A program made the translations under genes and the position numbers. Under the pieces are notes generated by a model. It saw only the letters and a list, made by a program, of their open reading frames with translations, did no database searches and was not told the DNA's origin. Below, piece after piece: positions 1 through 8,961 of a stretch of DNA of 64,000 nucleotides. Position 1 is the stretch's first letter, and every line of letters starts with the position of its first letter. Origin of the DNA: Pseudomonas hamedanensis (GTDB lineage: Bacteria > Pseudomonadota > Gammaproteobacteria > Pseudomonadales > Pseudomonadaceae); NCBI RefSeq assembly GCF_014268595.2, contig NZ_CP077091.1:84501-148500 (forward strand). The letters are read 5' to 3'.

Positions 1-192
1 TTCGAGCAGGTGTTCAACATCGTCAACCACCCGGTGCCTTGCCCGGAGTGCCTCGATGACCTGCCGGACCAGGACCAGTCGGAAGAAGTGGTGCGGATCA
101 AGGTGCTCGAAGCGCACAAGATCCTCATGGGCCTGAACGACTCCAATCGTGAAGCGTTTCATGATCTGGTGAATGCGCTGGAGCGGCATTGA
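1..192 (+). CDS. C-terminal part of a small protein, possibly a STAS-type anti-anti-sigma factor
   Basis: The reading frame is open from the first base and ends at a TGA at 190-192, so only the last 63 residues are present. The visible part is acidic, holds a Cys-x-x-Cys pair (PCPEC) and ends in a helical stretch. No catalytic motif is visible. From memory, P. aeruginosa has a STAS-domain gene next to tal, and this tail would fit that position, but the STAS core lies outside the window. That it is a real gene is likely; the family is a guess. Confidence 0.5.
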   Translation, partial: FEQVFNIVNHPVPCPECLDDLPDQDQSEEVVRIKVLEAHKILMGLNDSNREAFHDLVNALERH

Positions 193-223
193 TCCGCTGA
201 ATTGATGGTGCATGGGCTGGCCT

Positions 224-318
224 CATCGCGAGCAGGCTCACTCCTACAGGTTCTATCGACACACAATCTCGATCACTCCACAGTTCCCCTGTAGGAGTGA
301 GCCTGGTCGCGAAAGCGC
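224..318. repeat. REPIN (inverted REP pair)
   Basis: Two inverted arms (CGCGAGCAGGCTCACTCC and its near-complement ending in GGTCGCG) flank a short spacer, the usual arrangement of a mobile REP doublet in fluorescent pseudomonads. The right arm has one mismatch (CCTGGTCGCG instead of CCTGCTCGCG). It lies between the first gene and the tal terminator. Confidence 0.85.
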
Positions 319-349
319 CCATAAGAACAACACATATTCAGCAGACATA

Positions 350-383
350 AAAAAGGGCGAACCCTCACAGGTTCGCCCTTTTT
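350..383 (-). terminator. Rho-independent terminator of tal (probably bidirectional)
   Basis: A perfect 14-bp stem (AAAAAGGGCGAACC with GGTTCGCCCTTTTT) encloses a 6-nt loop, with A and T tracts on its two sides. It lies just after the tal stop codon on the minus strand and faces the gene at the left edge, so it can serve both. Confidence 0.9.
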
Positions 384-401
384 GCATTTCACATACTCAA
401 A

Positions 402-1328
402 TCACAGCTTGGCCTGCAACAGCGCCTCAAGCTTCTCCTGATCACGCGCGAATTGACGAATGCCCTCAGCCAGTTTCTCGGTGGCCATCGCGTCTTCGTT
501 GGACAACCAGCGGAATTGCGCTTCGTTGAGGCTCAGACGGGCTTCGCCGGCATTGCCCGGCGCCAGTTTGCGCTCCAGCTTGCCGGTGTCGGCAGCCAGC
601 TTGTCGATCAGGTCCGGGCTGATGGTCAGGCGGTCGCAGCCGGCCAGTTGCTCGATCTGGTTGAGGTTGCGGAAGCTGGCGCCCATGACCACGGTCTTGT
701 AGTCATTGGCCTTGTAGTAGTTGTAGATGCGCGTTACCGACTGTACGCCAGGATCATCGGCACCGGTGTAGTCGTTGCCGTTGGCCTTCTTGTACCAGTC
801 GTAGATGCGCCCCACGAACGGCGAAATCAGGAACACCCCGGCATCGGCGCACGCGGCGGCCTGTGCGAAGGAGAACAGCAGGGTCAGGTTGGTCTGGATG
901 CCTTCCTTCTCGAGGATCTCGGCAGCGCGGATGCCTTCCCAGGTCGAGGCGATCTTGATCAGTACGCGATCGCGGCCGATGCCGGCCTTGTCGTACAGCT
1001 CGATCAGGCGATGCGCACGTTTGAGGATGGCATCCTGGTCGAACGACAGGCGCGCATCCACTTCGGTGGAGATACGGCCCGGAATCACCTTGAGAATTTC
1101 CTGACCGACCGCGACGCCAAAACGATCGCTGGCCAGGCCGACATCGCCGCGGCAATCGCTGACGCAAGCGTTCAGCAGCTCGGCATAGCCAGGGATCGCT
1201 GCGGCCTTGAGCAGCAGGGAAGGGTTGGTGGTGGCGTCGACCGGCTTGACCCGGGCGATCGCTTCGAAGTCGCCGGTGTCGGCAACGACGGTAGTGAACT
1301 GTTTGAGTTGTTCCAGCTTGGAAGTCAT
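402..1328 (-). CDS. tal: Transaldolase
   Basis: This 308-residue protein is a class I transaldolase of the non-oxidative pentose phosphate pathway. It moves a dihydroxyacetone unit from sedoheptulose-7-phosphate to glyceraldehyde-3-phosphate in the cytoplasm. The N-terminal [12 protein letters not shown] signature (residues 31-42) and the Schiff-base lysine K125 in [11 protein letters not shown] are visible, and the length is normal for the TalB type. The gene stands alone on the minus strand, with its own terminator at 350-383. It marks the left border of the exopolysaccharide locus. The identification is firm. Confidence 0.97.
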   Translation of the reverse strand: MTSKLEQLKQFTTVVADTGDFEAIARVKPVDATTNPSLLLKAAAIPGYAELLNACVSDCRGDVGLASDRFGVAVGQEILKVIPGRISTEVDARLSFDQDAILKRAHRLIELYDKAGIGRDRVLIKIASTWEGIRAAEILEKEGIQTNLTLLFSFAQAAACADAGVFLISPFVGRIYDWYKKANGNDYTGADDPGVQSVTRIYNYYKANDYKTVVMGASFRNLNQIEQLAGCDRLTISPDLIDKLAADTGKLERKLAPGNAGEARLSLNEAQFRWLSNEDAMATEKLAEGIRQFARDQEKLEALLQAKL

Positions 1329-1495
1329 GGGCGTGCTCTATCCTATGGGTCTGATGACATTACCCGAGCGCTGACAGCCACTCAAGGGTGTGTACGTGTA
1401 TCGATGGCCCCTGCGGCAACAACCTGAAAACGATTGTTTGAAAGGCGGGGCGCGGTGTCGATGAATACGATGCCAAAACCGCCCACAGGTTCAAA

Positions 1496-1523
1496 GCGAC
1501 CGACCTGTGAACAGGTCGGTCGC
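1496..1523 (-). terminator. Strong hairpin, likely terminator of the glycoside hydrolase gene
   Basis: GCGACCGACCTGT and ACAGGTCGGTCGC form a perfect 13-bp stem with a 2-nt centre. The hairpin starts 9 bases after the hydrolase stop codon. On the minus strand it is followed by only a short T-rich stretch, so terminator strength is uncertain. Confidence 0.65.
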
Positions 1524-1531
1524 CCAAGGCG

Positions 1532-2488
1532 CTACTCGGCGTTTAACAGCGGCTCGACCGACAGCCGTGCCGGTTTCGCCTGACCGTCGGAAGTCAGCAA
1601 GCCAAAATTCTGCTCGCGTTCGTTACTGCCCGTGGCGCTGTTTCTCCATTCGTAGATAGAGGTCAACGGGATATTCAGCCGTTTAACGTCCGTGATAAAT
1701 GCGTTGATCCTGGTCGCTTGCCCTTCGGGGCCACCGTTGGACGCGAGCGCGGAAACCCCCCACTCACTGATGACGCCCGGCAGATTGAAATTCTGCTGGA
1801 TGAACGTCTGTGCGTTGCTGATCTGGGTGGCCGTCATGCCATACGGGTGGTAGGAGACGGCGTTCAGGCATTTAGGGTGTTCGCTGACGATGCGTTTCAG
1901 CGCAACGGTCGAGGCCGAGCCGGCGCTCGGTGCCCGGGCAAAGCCGAAACCGACTCGCGGCGCCAGCTGAGGCTGAGCTTCCAGCGCTTTACACATACCC
2001 GCCATGAAGGGCACGAAGGTGGTGTCGAAGTTGCCCGTTGGCCAGTAGGTTGCCAGGTCTGGCTCATTCCAGATCTCGATTGCCACCAATTGCGCGCTGT
2101 AGGACTTTTCCAGTCCGCTCACGGCGTTGGCAAACTTACCGCCGGCTGCGTCCAGTTCAGTGGGCGAAGTCGCGGGCAGTGCCTTGATTGCGCGCATGGT
2201 CAGCAGCACGGGTAACCCGGCTGAGGCGGCGGCGGCGAAAGCATCGCTGACCTGCTTCTGGTAGGTCTGGGCGGTCAGGCTGTCGCTCCACACGCCGAAG
2301 CGCACGAAGCTGAAGCCGGCTGCCTTGATTTGGGCGGCATCGGCGGCGGTGAAGCTCTGGATTTTGACCTGAACACCGATGGTTTTTGCTGGAAGGTTAG
2401 GGAACAGCTCACTGGCGTGAACCTGGCTGGTTGCACCGAGCGCCATCAGGGCGAGGGCGCCGAGTTTATTCAGATGTGCTGATTTCAT
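1532..2488 (-). CDS. Secreted clan-A glycoside hydrolase (cellulase-like), probable exopolysaccharide hydrolase
   Basis: The protein has 318 residues and starts with a signal peptide cut near residue 25 (QVHA/SELF). It has the look of a (beta/alpha)8 clan GH-A hydrolase: IEIWNEPD holds the expected acid/base E142, VISEWGV holds the expected nucleophile E242, and VSYHPYG lies between them. It is transcribed away from the exopolysaccharide operon, from the shared 288-bp intergenic region. Polysaccharide loci often include such a hydrolase (PslG in the Psl locus is an example). A role in trimming or releasing the locally made polymer is therefore likely but inferred, and the exact GH family cannot be assigned by eye. 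Confidence 0.8.
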   Translation of the reverse strand: MKSAHLNKLGALALMALGATSQVHASELFPNLPAKTIGVQVKIQSFTAADAAQIKAAGFSFVRFGVWSDSLTAQTYQKQVSDAFAAAASAGLPVLLTMRAIKALPATSPTELDAAGGKFANAVSGLEKSYSAQLVAIEIWNEPDLATYWPTGNFDTTFVPFMAGMCKALEAQPQLAPRVGFGFARAPSAGSASTVALKRIVSEHPKCLNAVSYHPYGMTATQISNAQTFIQQNFNLPGVISEWGVSALASNGGPEGQATRINAFITDVKRLNIPLTSIYEWRNSATGSNEREQNFGLLTSDGQAKPARLSVEPLLNAE

Positions 2489-2612
2489 GTCTGCTCTCCC
2501 GGAGAGAATGACAACTACGAATAATGATCCCGTTACTCAATTTTCGATAAGGGTGATGGCACTTAGTGCGTGAATGTTATTTTTTGTCAGGAAAAACGCA
2601 GCTGAAAATCAC

Positions 2613-2639
2613 AGTTATTTTTAGTCCGCTAATTGTGGT
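2613..2639 (+). promoter_or_regulatory. Bipartite motif shared with the galU/galE intergenic region
   Basis: AGTTATTTTTAGTC (2613-2626), followed one base later by GCTAATTGTGGT (2628-2639), recurs at 13999-14031 as AGTTATTTTTAGTC and GCTAATAGTGGT with a 7-bp gap. Both copies lie in divergent promoter regions of the exopolysaccharide locus. A binding site for a shared regulator is plausible; no such factor is identified. Confidence 0.5.
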
Positions 2640-2776
2640 TGGGGCGGCTTAAAACGCTGTGGTACTTAATGTCCTGTACTAACAGGGCGAAGCTATTTCT
2701 GAGTGCAGGAAAGTCGCGAGGGTTCATTAACTTTTGCGGCATGTTGGCTGTTTGATATTACACAGGAAAGCAAGAC

Positions 2777-3217
2777 TTGTTCAAAAAGATCCTCGTTGTC
2801 TGCGTGGGCAATATATGCCGAAGTCCGACGGCTGAACTACTGCTGCGCAACGCGCTGGGCCCGTCGGCCATCACGGTGTCCTCCGCCGGCCTCTCCGCAC
2901 GTGTGGGCGAGGGCGTTGAGCCTTCGGCGCGGCAGGTGCTCGAAGACCACGGGCATTGCGCCGAAGCGTTCAAGGCGCGGCAACTGACTTCGGACATCGT
3001 CAATGACTCGGATCTGATTCTGGTCATGGAAAAGAAGCATGTCGATCAAGTGCTGAAGATTGCCTCGCACGCCAGGGGCAAAGTGTTTTTGCTCGGTAAA
3101 TGGCAGAGCGAGCGCGAAATACATGACCCGTATCGTCAAGGCAAGGCCGCTTTTATTCATGCCCACGCATTGATTAAAGATGCTGTTAGTTCATGGGCAA
3201 AGCGTCTCGGGCATTGA
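2777..3217 (+). CDS. Low-molecular-weight protein tyrosine phosphatase (Wzb/Etp type)
   Basis: This cytoplasmic enzyme of 146 residues should remove phosphate from the tyrosine tail of the downstream Wzc-type kinase, as Wzb and Etp do in capsule assembly. The P-loop C9-VGNIC-R15-S and the general acid D117 in DPYR are both present. The start is a TTG at 2777, supported by AGGAAAG 7 bases upstream; no ATG suits. It is the first gene of the forward exopolysaccharide operon, 18 bases before the kinase gene, and the kinase-phosphatase pairing supports the function strongly. Confidence 0.93.
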   Translation: MFKKILVVCVGNICRSPTAELLLRNALGPSAITVSSAGLSARVGEGVEPSARQVLEDHGHCAEAFKARQLTSDIVNDSDLILVMEKKHVDQVLKIASHARGKVFLLGKWQSEREIHDPYRQGKAAFIHAHALIKDAVSSWAKRLGH

Positions 3218-3235
3218 CCAATATTCTTCAGAACA

Positions 3236-5479
3236 GTGAATGGTAAGAACAGACTTATGCAGTTACCGTCCGTAATCGGCAACCGTGACAACGATCAAGA
3301 CAGTATTGATCTGATGGGCATCTTTGGCAGTCTGATTGACCAGAAATGGCTGATCGGCGCGCTCACCGGTGCCTTCATGGTCACCGGCGTCGCCTATGCG
3401 GTTCTGGCCACCCCGGTCTACCTGGCGAATGCACTGGTGCAGGTCGAACCGAAAAAGAACGACATGCTCGGTTTTTCCGACCTCAACAGCATGCTCGGTG
3501 GGCAATCGCCGTCGGTGACCGAAATCGGCATCATCAAGTCTCGCGCGGTGATCGGTAAAACCGTTGACGATTTGCGCCTGGACATCGACGTCACGCCCAA
3601 CACGTTCCCGTTGATCGGCGGCTTTCTTTCGCGTCGCTATCGCGGCGACAGTGAGACCAGCGTCGCGCCGCCGCGTTTGGGCCTGAACAGCTACGCCTGG
3701 GGCGGTGAGCGCCTGGAGTTCAGCCGGCTCGAACTGCCGAAAGACCTGCTCGGCAAGAAACTCGCGCTGATCGCCGGCGAGCAGCAGCGCTTCCAGCTGT
3801 TCGATGAAAACGACAACCTGCTCGTCGAGGGCGTGGCGGGTGAGGCGTTTGCCAACGACGGTGTAGAAGGGCAGATCGCTCAGTTGGCGGCCAATCCCGG
3901 CACACGTTTTCAGGTGGTGCGCAATCCGCGGATCGTGACCATTCAGGGTTATCAGGACGCGCTGGACATTTCCGAGCAAGGCAAGGAATCGGGGATCATT
4001 CGTCTGGCGCTGGCCAGCTCGGACGCCGCCGAAGCAGTGAAAATCCTTAACAAGATTGCCGCTTTGTACGTCGAGCAGAACGTGCGTCGCACCTCGGCGG
4101 AAGCGGCGCAGAGCCTGGCGTTTCTGCAAAGCCAACTGCCCCAGGTCAAACGCGATCTGGCCAAGGCCAGCGATGCCTTGAACGCCTACCAGACCCACGG
4201 CAAGACCGTGAACATCTCGCTGGAAACGCAATCGGTGCTCGGTCAGTCCGTGGCGCTTGAAACGCGGATTTCCGAGCTGAAAATGCAGCAGGCGGAACTC
4301 GATCGCAAGTTCACCAAACAGCACCCGGCCTACCGCGCGTTGATGACGCAGATTGGCGAGTTGACCCAGCAGCAGAAATCCCTTGAAGGCAAGGTTCAGG
4401 ACCTGCCGGCCACTCAACAGGAATTGCTCAACCTGACCCGCGACGTCGAAGTGGCCTCGCAGATCTACACGCAATTGCTGAACAAATCCCAGGAGCTGGA
4501 CATCGTCCGGGCCGGCGCCGTCGGCAACGTCCGTCTGGTCGATACCGCCGACGTCGACCTGACCAGCCCGATCAAACCGAAAAAACCGCTGATCGTGCTG
4601 ATCGCCACATTCCTCGGTGCTTTTGTCGGCGTTGCCCTGGTGTTGCTGCGCAAATCCCTCAGCCGTGGCCTGGAAGGTCCCGAGGCCATCGAGCAGTTGG
4701 GCTTGCCGGTGTACGCGTCGATTCCGTACAGCGCCTTGCAGGAAGAAGAGGACAGCAAAAAGGGCCGCGCGCGCGATGGTGTGGACAAGCCGGCGTACCT
4801 GCTGGCCCTGCGCAACCCGACGGATCTGTCGATCGAATCGATTCGCAGCCTGCGCACCTGCCTGCACTTCGCCGGGCTGGATTCGACCAACAACCGCATC
4901 ATGATTTCCGGGCCGAGCCCACAGGTCGGCAAGACCTTCGTCTCGTCCAACCTCGCCGCGGTCATGGCCCTCAGTGGTCAGCGCGTGGTGCTGATCGATG
5001 CCGACATGCGCAAAGGTCATTTGCACAAGACCCTCGACACGCCGATTGCCAACGGTCTGTCCGACCTGCTGGTCAAGCGCTGCACCCTTGAGCAGGCGAT
5101 CAATAAGGTCGAAGTCGACAACCTGCACTTCATCAGCCGTGGGCAGGTCCCGCCCAATCCGTCCGAGCTGTTGATGCACGCCAACTTCCGCGAGCTGCTG
5201 GCGCAACTCAGCGACCTCTACGACCTGGTGATCATCGACACGCCGCCGCTGCTGGCGGTGACCGACGCCGCCATCGTCGGCCGCGAAGCCGGCATCAGCC
5301 TGATCGTCACCCGTTTCGGCGTGAACCCGGCCAAAGAGATCGAGCTGACCATTCGCCGCTTCGCGCAAAACGGCATCGAGTTGAAAGGCGCGGTGTTCAA
5401 CGGCGTCGAGAAGCGTGCGGCCAGCTATTACGGCGGCAACGGCTATTACAACTACGAATACGCGTCCGACAAGGCCTGA
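3236..5479 (+). CDS. Wzc/Etk-type polysaccharide co-polymerase and tyrosine autokinase
   Basis: This 747-residue inner-membrane protein should control chain length and export in a Wzx/Wzy pathway. A Wzz-type N-terminal region with a membrane segment near residues 35-55 is followed by a long periplasmic coiled-coil part, a second membrane segment near 455-475, and a cytoplasmic BY-kinase domain. Walker A (PSPQVGKT, about 559-566), Walker A' (VVLIDADMR) and Walker B (LVIIDTPP) are all visible. The C-terminus holds a tyrosine cluster (SYYGGNGYYNYEY), the usual autophosphorylation tail. The GTG at 3236 is taken as start; an ATG at 3257 is an alternative and neither has a strong ribosome site. The partner phosphatase is immediately upstream. 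Confidence 0.94.
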   Translation: MNGKNRLMQLPSVIGNRDNDQDSIDLMGIFGSLIDQKWLIGALTGAFMVTGVAYAVLATPVYLANALVQVEPKKNDMLGFSDLNSMLGGQSPSVTEIGIIKSRAVIGKTVDDLRLDIDVTPNTFPLIGGFLSRRYRGDSETSVAPPRLGLNSYAWGGERLEFSRLELPKDLLGKKLALIAGEQQRFQLFDENDNLLVEGVAGEAFANDGVEGQIAQLAANPGTRFQVVRNPRIVTIQGYQDALDISEQGKESGIIRLALASSDAAEAVKILNKIAALYVEQNVRRTSAEAAQSLAFLQSQLPQVKRDLAKASDALNAYQTHGKTVNISLETQSVLGQSVALETRISELKMQQAELDRKFTKQHPAYRALMTQIGELTQQQKSLEGKVQDLPATQQELLNLTRDVEVASQIYTQLLNKSQELDIVRAGAVGNVRLVDTADVDLTSPIKPKKPLIVLIATFLGAFVGVALVLLRKSLSRGLEGPEAIEQLGLPVYASIPYSALQEEEDSKKGRARDGVDKPAYLLALRNPTDLSIESIRSLRTCLHFAGLDSTNNRIMISGPSPQVGKTFVSSNLAAVMALSGQRVVLIDADMRKGHLHKTLDTPIANGLSDLLVKRCTLEQAINKVEVDNLHFISRGQVPPNPSELLMHANFRELLAQLSDLYDLVIIDTPPLLAVTDAAIVGREAGISLIVTRFGVNPAKEIELTIRRFAQNGIELKGAVFNGVEKRAASYYGGNGYYNYEYASDKA

Positions 5480-5521
5480 CTGTCAGCGATTGTTTTTTTT
5501 CCTGTTTGAAGTGGGTGAGTT

Positions 5522-6604
5522 GTGAAAAAAATATTGCACGTGGCAGAGACGATCAAAGGTGGTGTCGCGACGGTCATCCGCACCATTTCGGCCTCGCCGG
5601 AAGGTGACGCGGCGAAGTATGAAATGGTTTATCTGGTCCCCGAGGACCAGGCCAGGGAGCTGCACGGCATCGCGCCGCAACAGATCCGCACTTTTCCACG
5701 CAGTGGCCGCAATGTGCCGTCGCTGTTGCGTTTTGCCTGGCGCCTGACCCAGGTGATGCTCAAGGAAAAGCCCGATGTGGTGCATTTGCACAGCACGTTT
5801 TCCGGGGTGATCGGCCGTTGCGTGTGCGTGCTGTTACGACCCTGGCGCAAACCGAAAATCGTCTACTGCCCGCACGCGTTTTCATTCCTGATGGAAAGCT
5901 CGCCGATCAAGCAGAAAGCGTATGCGTGGATCGAGCGGGTGCTGCAAAAAGTCACCGACGTGATCATCTGCGTCAGCCAGTACGAGCTGGATAAAGCCGC
6001 ACGGTTCGGCATCGAGCGCAAGCGCATGAAGCTGATCTACAACGGCATTCATCACAAGGATGACGCGCCGAAAGCCACCGGCAGCGAGCCGATTCATCTG
6101 CTGTTCGTCGGCCGCCTCGACTACCAGAAAGGTTTCGACGTGCTGCTCAAGGCCTACGCCAAGGTCAACCGCAACGACCTGAAATTGACGGTGGTCGGCA
6201 GTGCGGTCAACGAGGACTCGGTCGAATGTCCACCCATGGACTCGGTTGAATACTTGCCGTGGGTCACGCCGGGCGAAGTGCAGGCGCTGTATCAAAAAGC
6301 CGACGCGCTGATCGTGCCCAGTCGCTGGGAAGGCTTTGCCATGGTCCCGCTCGAAGGCATGGCCATGGGCTTGCCGGTGATTGCCAGCAACTGCACCTCG
6401 CTGCCTGAACTGGTCACCAACGAAGTGTCCGGCTATGTCTTTCCGTCCGGTGACCACCAGGCGCTGGCCGATGTGCTGACGATCATCCAGAAGCCACGCC
6501 TGCTCGATCTCGGCAACGAAGGTCGCAGCATCGTGCGCGAGCGCTTCAGTGCCGCGCTGATGATCCGCCAGACCTACGACTTGTATCGCGCTCCCACTTA
6601 TTAA
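5522..6604 (+). CDS. GT4-family glycosyltransferase of exopolysaccharide assembly
   Basis: The 360-residue cytoplasmic protein has the two-lobed GT-B pattern. The N-terminus carries the nucleophile-free acceptor domain (ETIKGGVATVIR). The C-lobe carries LFVGRLDYQKGFDVLL and the EX7E donor-site motif EGFAMVPLE near residues 270-278. It should add one sugar to the lipid-linked intermediate begun by the WcaJ-like enzyme encoded at 21028-22422. It is the only additional glycosyltransferase I can see in the locus, which would limit the repeat unit to two sugars if no gene elsewhere contributes. The start is a GTG at 5522. Donor and linkage cannot be read from sequence. Confidence 0.9.
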   Translation: MKKILHVAETIKGGVATVIRTISASPEGDAAKYEMVYLVPEDQARELHGIAPQQIRTFPRSGRNVPSLLRFAWRLTQVMLKEKPDVVHLHSTFSGVIGRCVCVLLRPWRKPKIVYCPHAFSFLMESSPIKQKAYAWIERVLQKVTDVIICVSQYELDKAARFGIERKRMKLIYNGIHHKDDAPKATGSEPIHLLFVGRLDYQKGFDVLLKAYAKVNRNDLKLTVVGSAVNEDSVECPPMDSVEYLPWVTPGEVQALYQKADALIVPSRWEGFAMVPLEGMAMGLPVIASNCTSLPELVTNEVSGYVFPSGDHQALADVLTIIQKPRLLDLGNEGRSIVRERFSAALMIRQTYDLYRAPTY

Positions 6605-6619
6605 GTAGAACTCAAGCTT

Positions 6620-7732
6620 ATGAACGTAACGATTTTGCATGGCTACAGTGCGTCCAACTCTGGTGACGGCTTGCTCGTCGATCTGGCGATTGCCCTGGTG
6701 CAGCGCAATTTTGGTGAGGACACTTCGATCAATGTCGTGGCCTCCGATCCGGACTCCTTCAGCTACTTGCCGCACCCGCGCTTCGACGCGCCAGTGATGG
6801 CGGCCAAGGGACTGGGCCGGGTCAAGCAAGCGGTGTTCCTCAATCAGTCCTATGCCGGGCTCGCCGAACTGCTGAAAAAAACCGACCTGATCGTGGGTGT
6901 CGGCGGCGGCTACATGCGCTCCAAAAGCGCTTTCGAACACATCAAGTTAAAGCTCGGTCACGCCAAGCAACTGGAGACGGCGATTCTCAGCAAAGTGCCG
7001 TCGGTGTACTTGCCGCAAAGCATCGGTCCGTTCCACGGCGAGAGCAGCAAGATCGTTGAACACTACGCCGGTGCCGACGCTGTGTTTGTGCGCGACAACC
7101 GTTCTTCGGCGATCTTCGACGCCTATGAAAATGTCTATCGCGCGCCGGATCTGGCGGTGCAGTCGCTGGCGAGCAAGATCCTCGCGCAACCGAAATTCAC
7201 CCGCTGCGCCGCCTCGCCGGCCACGGTCTGCGTGGTACTGCGCAAGCCGCCGGAGTGGAGCAAGGAAAAGAAGCTCGCTTATGTCGCCAATCTCAAGCTG
7301 TTACTGCAGCGCCTGAAGAACAAAAGCAAAGTGGTCTGCGCCGTGCAGAGTGCTGTGCGCGGCAACGATGACGGGGCGTTCTATCGCGAGTTGGGTATTA
7401 CCGAAGACCTGCTGTCACTGAAGGCGACCATCGCCAAATACCAACCGGATCTGGTGATTTCCGTGCGCTTGCACGGTGCGATCGAATCGCTGCTCTCCGG
7501 CGTGCCGGCGTATCACATCAGCTACGAGCGCAAGGGCTTTGGCGCGTATCAGGACATGGGCGTGGAAGACTGGGTGATCAATGGCGGCGACATCGATGTC
7601 GACACCATCATCAACACGGTTTACAAGCCCAACGCATTGTCTGATTTCGGCCAGCGCCTGACCGACACCTGCCGCGAAATCGAGGCGAAGACCGTGGCCA
7701 TGGACGAGATCATCAAGGGTGTCATTCGATGA
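6620..7732 (+). CDS. Polysaccharide pyruvyl transferase family protein
   Basis: The protein has 370 residues and belongs to the pyruvyl transferase family (as in AmsJ, WcaK and CsaB). These enzymes add a phosphoenolpyruvate-derived pyruvyl ketal to a sugar of the lipid-linked repeat unit. Family features are the N-terminal GYSASNSGDGLLV, the glycine motif VGVGGGYMRS, and the C-terminal block ISVRLHGAIESLLSGVPAYH with its conserved Arg-Leu-His. It overlaps the downstream flippase gene by four bases (ATGA), so the two are probably translationally coupled. Its presence predicts an acidic polymer. Confidence 0.9.
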   Translation: MNVTILHGYSASNSGDGLLVDLAIALVQRNFGEDTSINVVASDPDSFSYLPHPRFDAPVMAAKGLGRVKQAVFLNQSYAGLAELLKKTDLIVGVGGGYMRSKSAFEHIKLKLGHAKQLETAILSKVPSVYLPQSIGPFHGESSKIVEHYAGADAVFVRDNRSSAIFDAYENVYRAPDLAVQSLASKILAQPKFTRCAASPATVCVVLRKPPEWSKEKKLAYVANLKLLLQRLKNKSKVVCAVQSAVRGNDDGAFYRELGITEDLLSLKATIAKYQPDLVISVRLHGAIESLLSGVPAYHISYERKGFGAYQDMGVEDWVINGGDIDVDTIINTVYKPNALSDFGQRLTDTCREIEAKTVAMDEIIKGVIR

Positions 7733-8961
7733 TATTTCGGCTGTTGCTTCGCGGCGGAGCCTTGGGCGCGAAGTTCTTGCTGGTGCTGGCGATCACTCAT
7801 TACCTCGGTTATGAGGCGCTGGGTTTTTACGGCGTGGTGGTCGCGGCGTCGCTGATCGCTTCGAAGTTTTACAGTGTGGGTTTCAGTTCCGAGATCAACC
7901 GGCTGATCAGCGTGGGTGGCAGTTCCCGTCGTGTGGTCGACAAAGTCCTGCTGCTGTACCTGGCGGTGGGGCTGCTGCTGTCGGTGGCGACGGTGCTGGT
8001 GTATTCGCTGTTCCAGCAGGTGGAAGCGGCGGCGTTGCTAATCCTTTGCGTGACCCTGGTGTTGCTCACCGAGCACCTGTCGTTCGAGATCAACTCATTC
8101 GTGTTCTCTGCGCAAAAAGCCACGGCAGGGGCCTTGCTGTTCTTCATCAAGACTGGCCTCTGGGCGCTGTTGGCGGTGGGCGGGATGATGCTCGGTTGGG
8201 TCGCGGGCATCGCCAGTGTGTTGTGGCTGTGGGTGGTCGCCAACGTGTTGGTGATCGCGGTCGGTTACCTGATTGTGGTGAAGGTACACAAAGGCCGCGA
8301 AGCGGTGGCGCTGGACACCGCGACCGTGTGGAAAGCCGGGTTGCCGTTCTATCTCGGCACCGGGCTGATTGCCCTGAGTCAGTACGCCGAGCGCTTTCTG
8401 ATCATCGATCTGGAACCCTACGCCAGCCTCGGCAAATACGTCTATGCGTGGTCGGCAGCGAACACTTTGCAGGCGTTGTCGTATGCGGTGGTGGCGGTGG
8501 TCGGCATTCCGGTGTTGGCCAAGCGTTTCCAGGCTGATCAGCAGGCGTTCACGGTCAAGCAACTCTTTATCAACAAGTGGGTGATGCGCTCGTTGGTCGT
8601 CTCGGCTGCGGTGGCGGTGGCGATTTATCTGTTCTTCAACGTGGTGCTCGATTATGTCGCCACCAGCGTCCCGCGTCCGGACAACGCAATCCTCGGCGTG
8701 CTGATCTTTTCCTTCGCCTTGCGCGCAATTGGCGACATCGTCTGGGGCGGCTTGATCGCTTCGAAAAACAGCCGGGTATCGCTGGCCAGCGCGGCCCTCT
8801 GCCTGATGATTTCGGTGCCGGTCAGCTACCTGCTGATCAAGCATTACTCGATCTATGGCGCGGCGTGGGGCAATGTCTTTGCGATCGTCGTGCAACTGGC
8901 CGTGATTGCCCTGTTGACTCGCGTCACCGGCGCGAAGAAGGCCGCGCTGTCATGGGCCTGA
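7729..8961 (+). CDS. Wzx-type polysaccharide flippase
   Basis: This integral membrane protein of 410 residues has roughly twelve hydrophobic segments and few polar stretches. It resembles the MATE/MOP-type flippases that turn the undecaprenyl-linked repeat unit to the periplasmic face. The N-terminus (RLLLRGGALGAKFLLVLAI) has the layout typical of RfbX/Wzx proteins. It begins inside the stop of the pyruvyl transferase gene and its end overlaps the next gene by 10 bases. Assignment is by topology and position between pathway genes. Confidence 0.85.
   Translation: MIFRLLLRGGALGAKFLLVLAITHYLGYEALGFYGVVVAASLIASKFYSVGFSSEINRLISVGGSSRRVVDKVLLLYLAVGLLLSVATVLVYSLFQQVEAAALLILCVTLVLLTEHLSFEINSFVFSAQKATAGALLFFIKTGLWALLAVGGMMLGWVAGIASVLWLWVVANVLVIAVGYLIVVKVHKGREAVALDTATVWKAGLPFYLGTGLIALSQYAERFLIIDLEPYASLGKYVYAWSAANTLQALSYAVVAVVGIPVLAKRFQADQQAFTVKQLFINKWVMRSLVVSAAVAVAIYLFFNVVLDYVATSVPRPDNAILGVLIFSFALRAIGDIVWGGLIASKNSRVSLASAALCLMISVPVSYLLIKHYSIYGAAWGNVFAIVVQLAVIALLTRVTGAKKAALSWA

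Noticed and set aside
3263..5368. Open frame of 701 codons on the minus strand opposite the Wzc-type gene
   Set aside because: It is a mirror frame of a GC-rich gene with strong codon bias. It has no ribosome site and no domain, and the plus-strand gene has clear Walker motifs.
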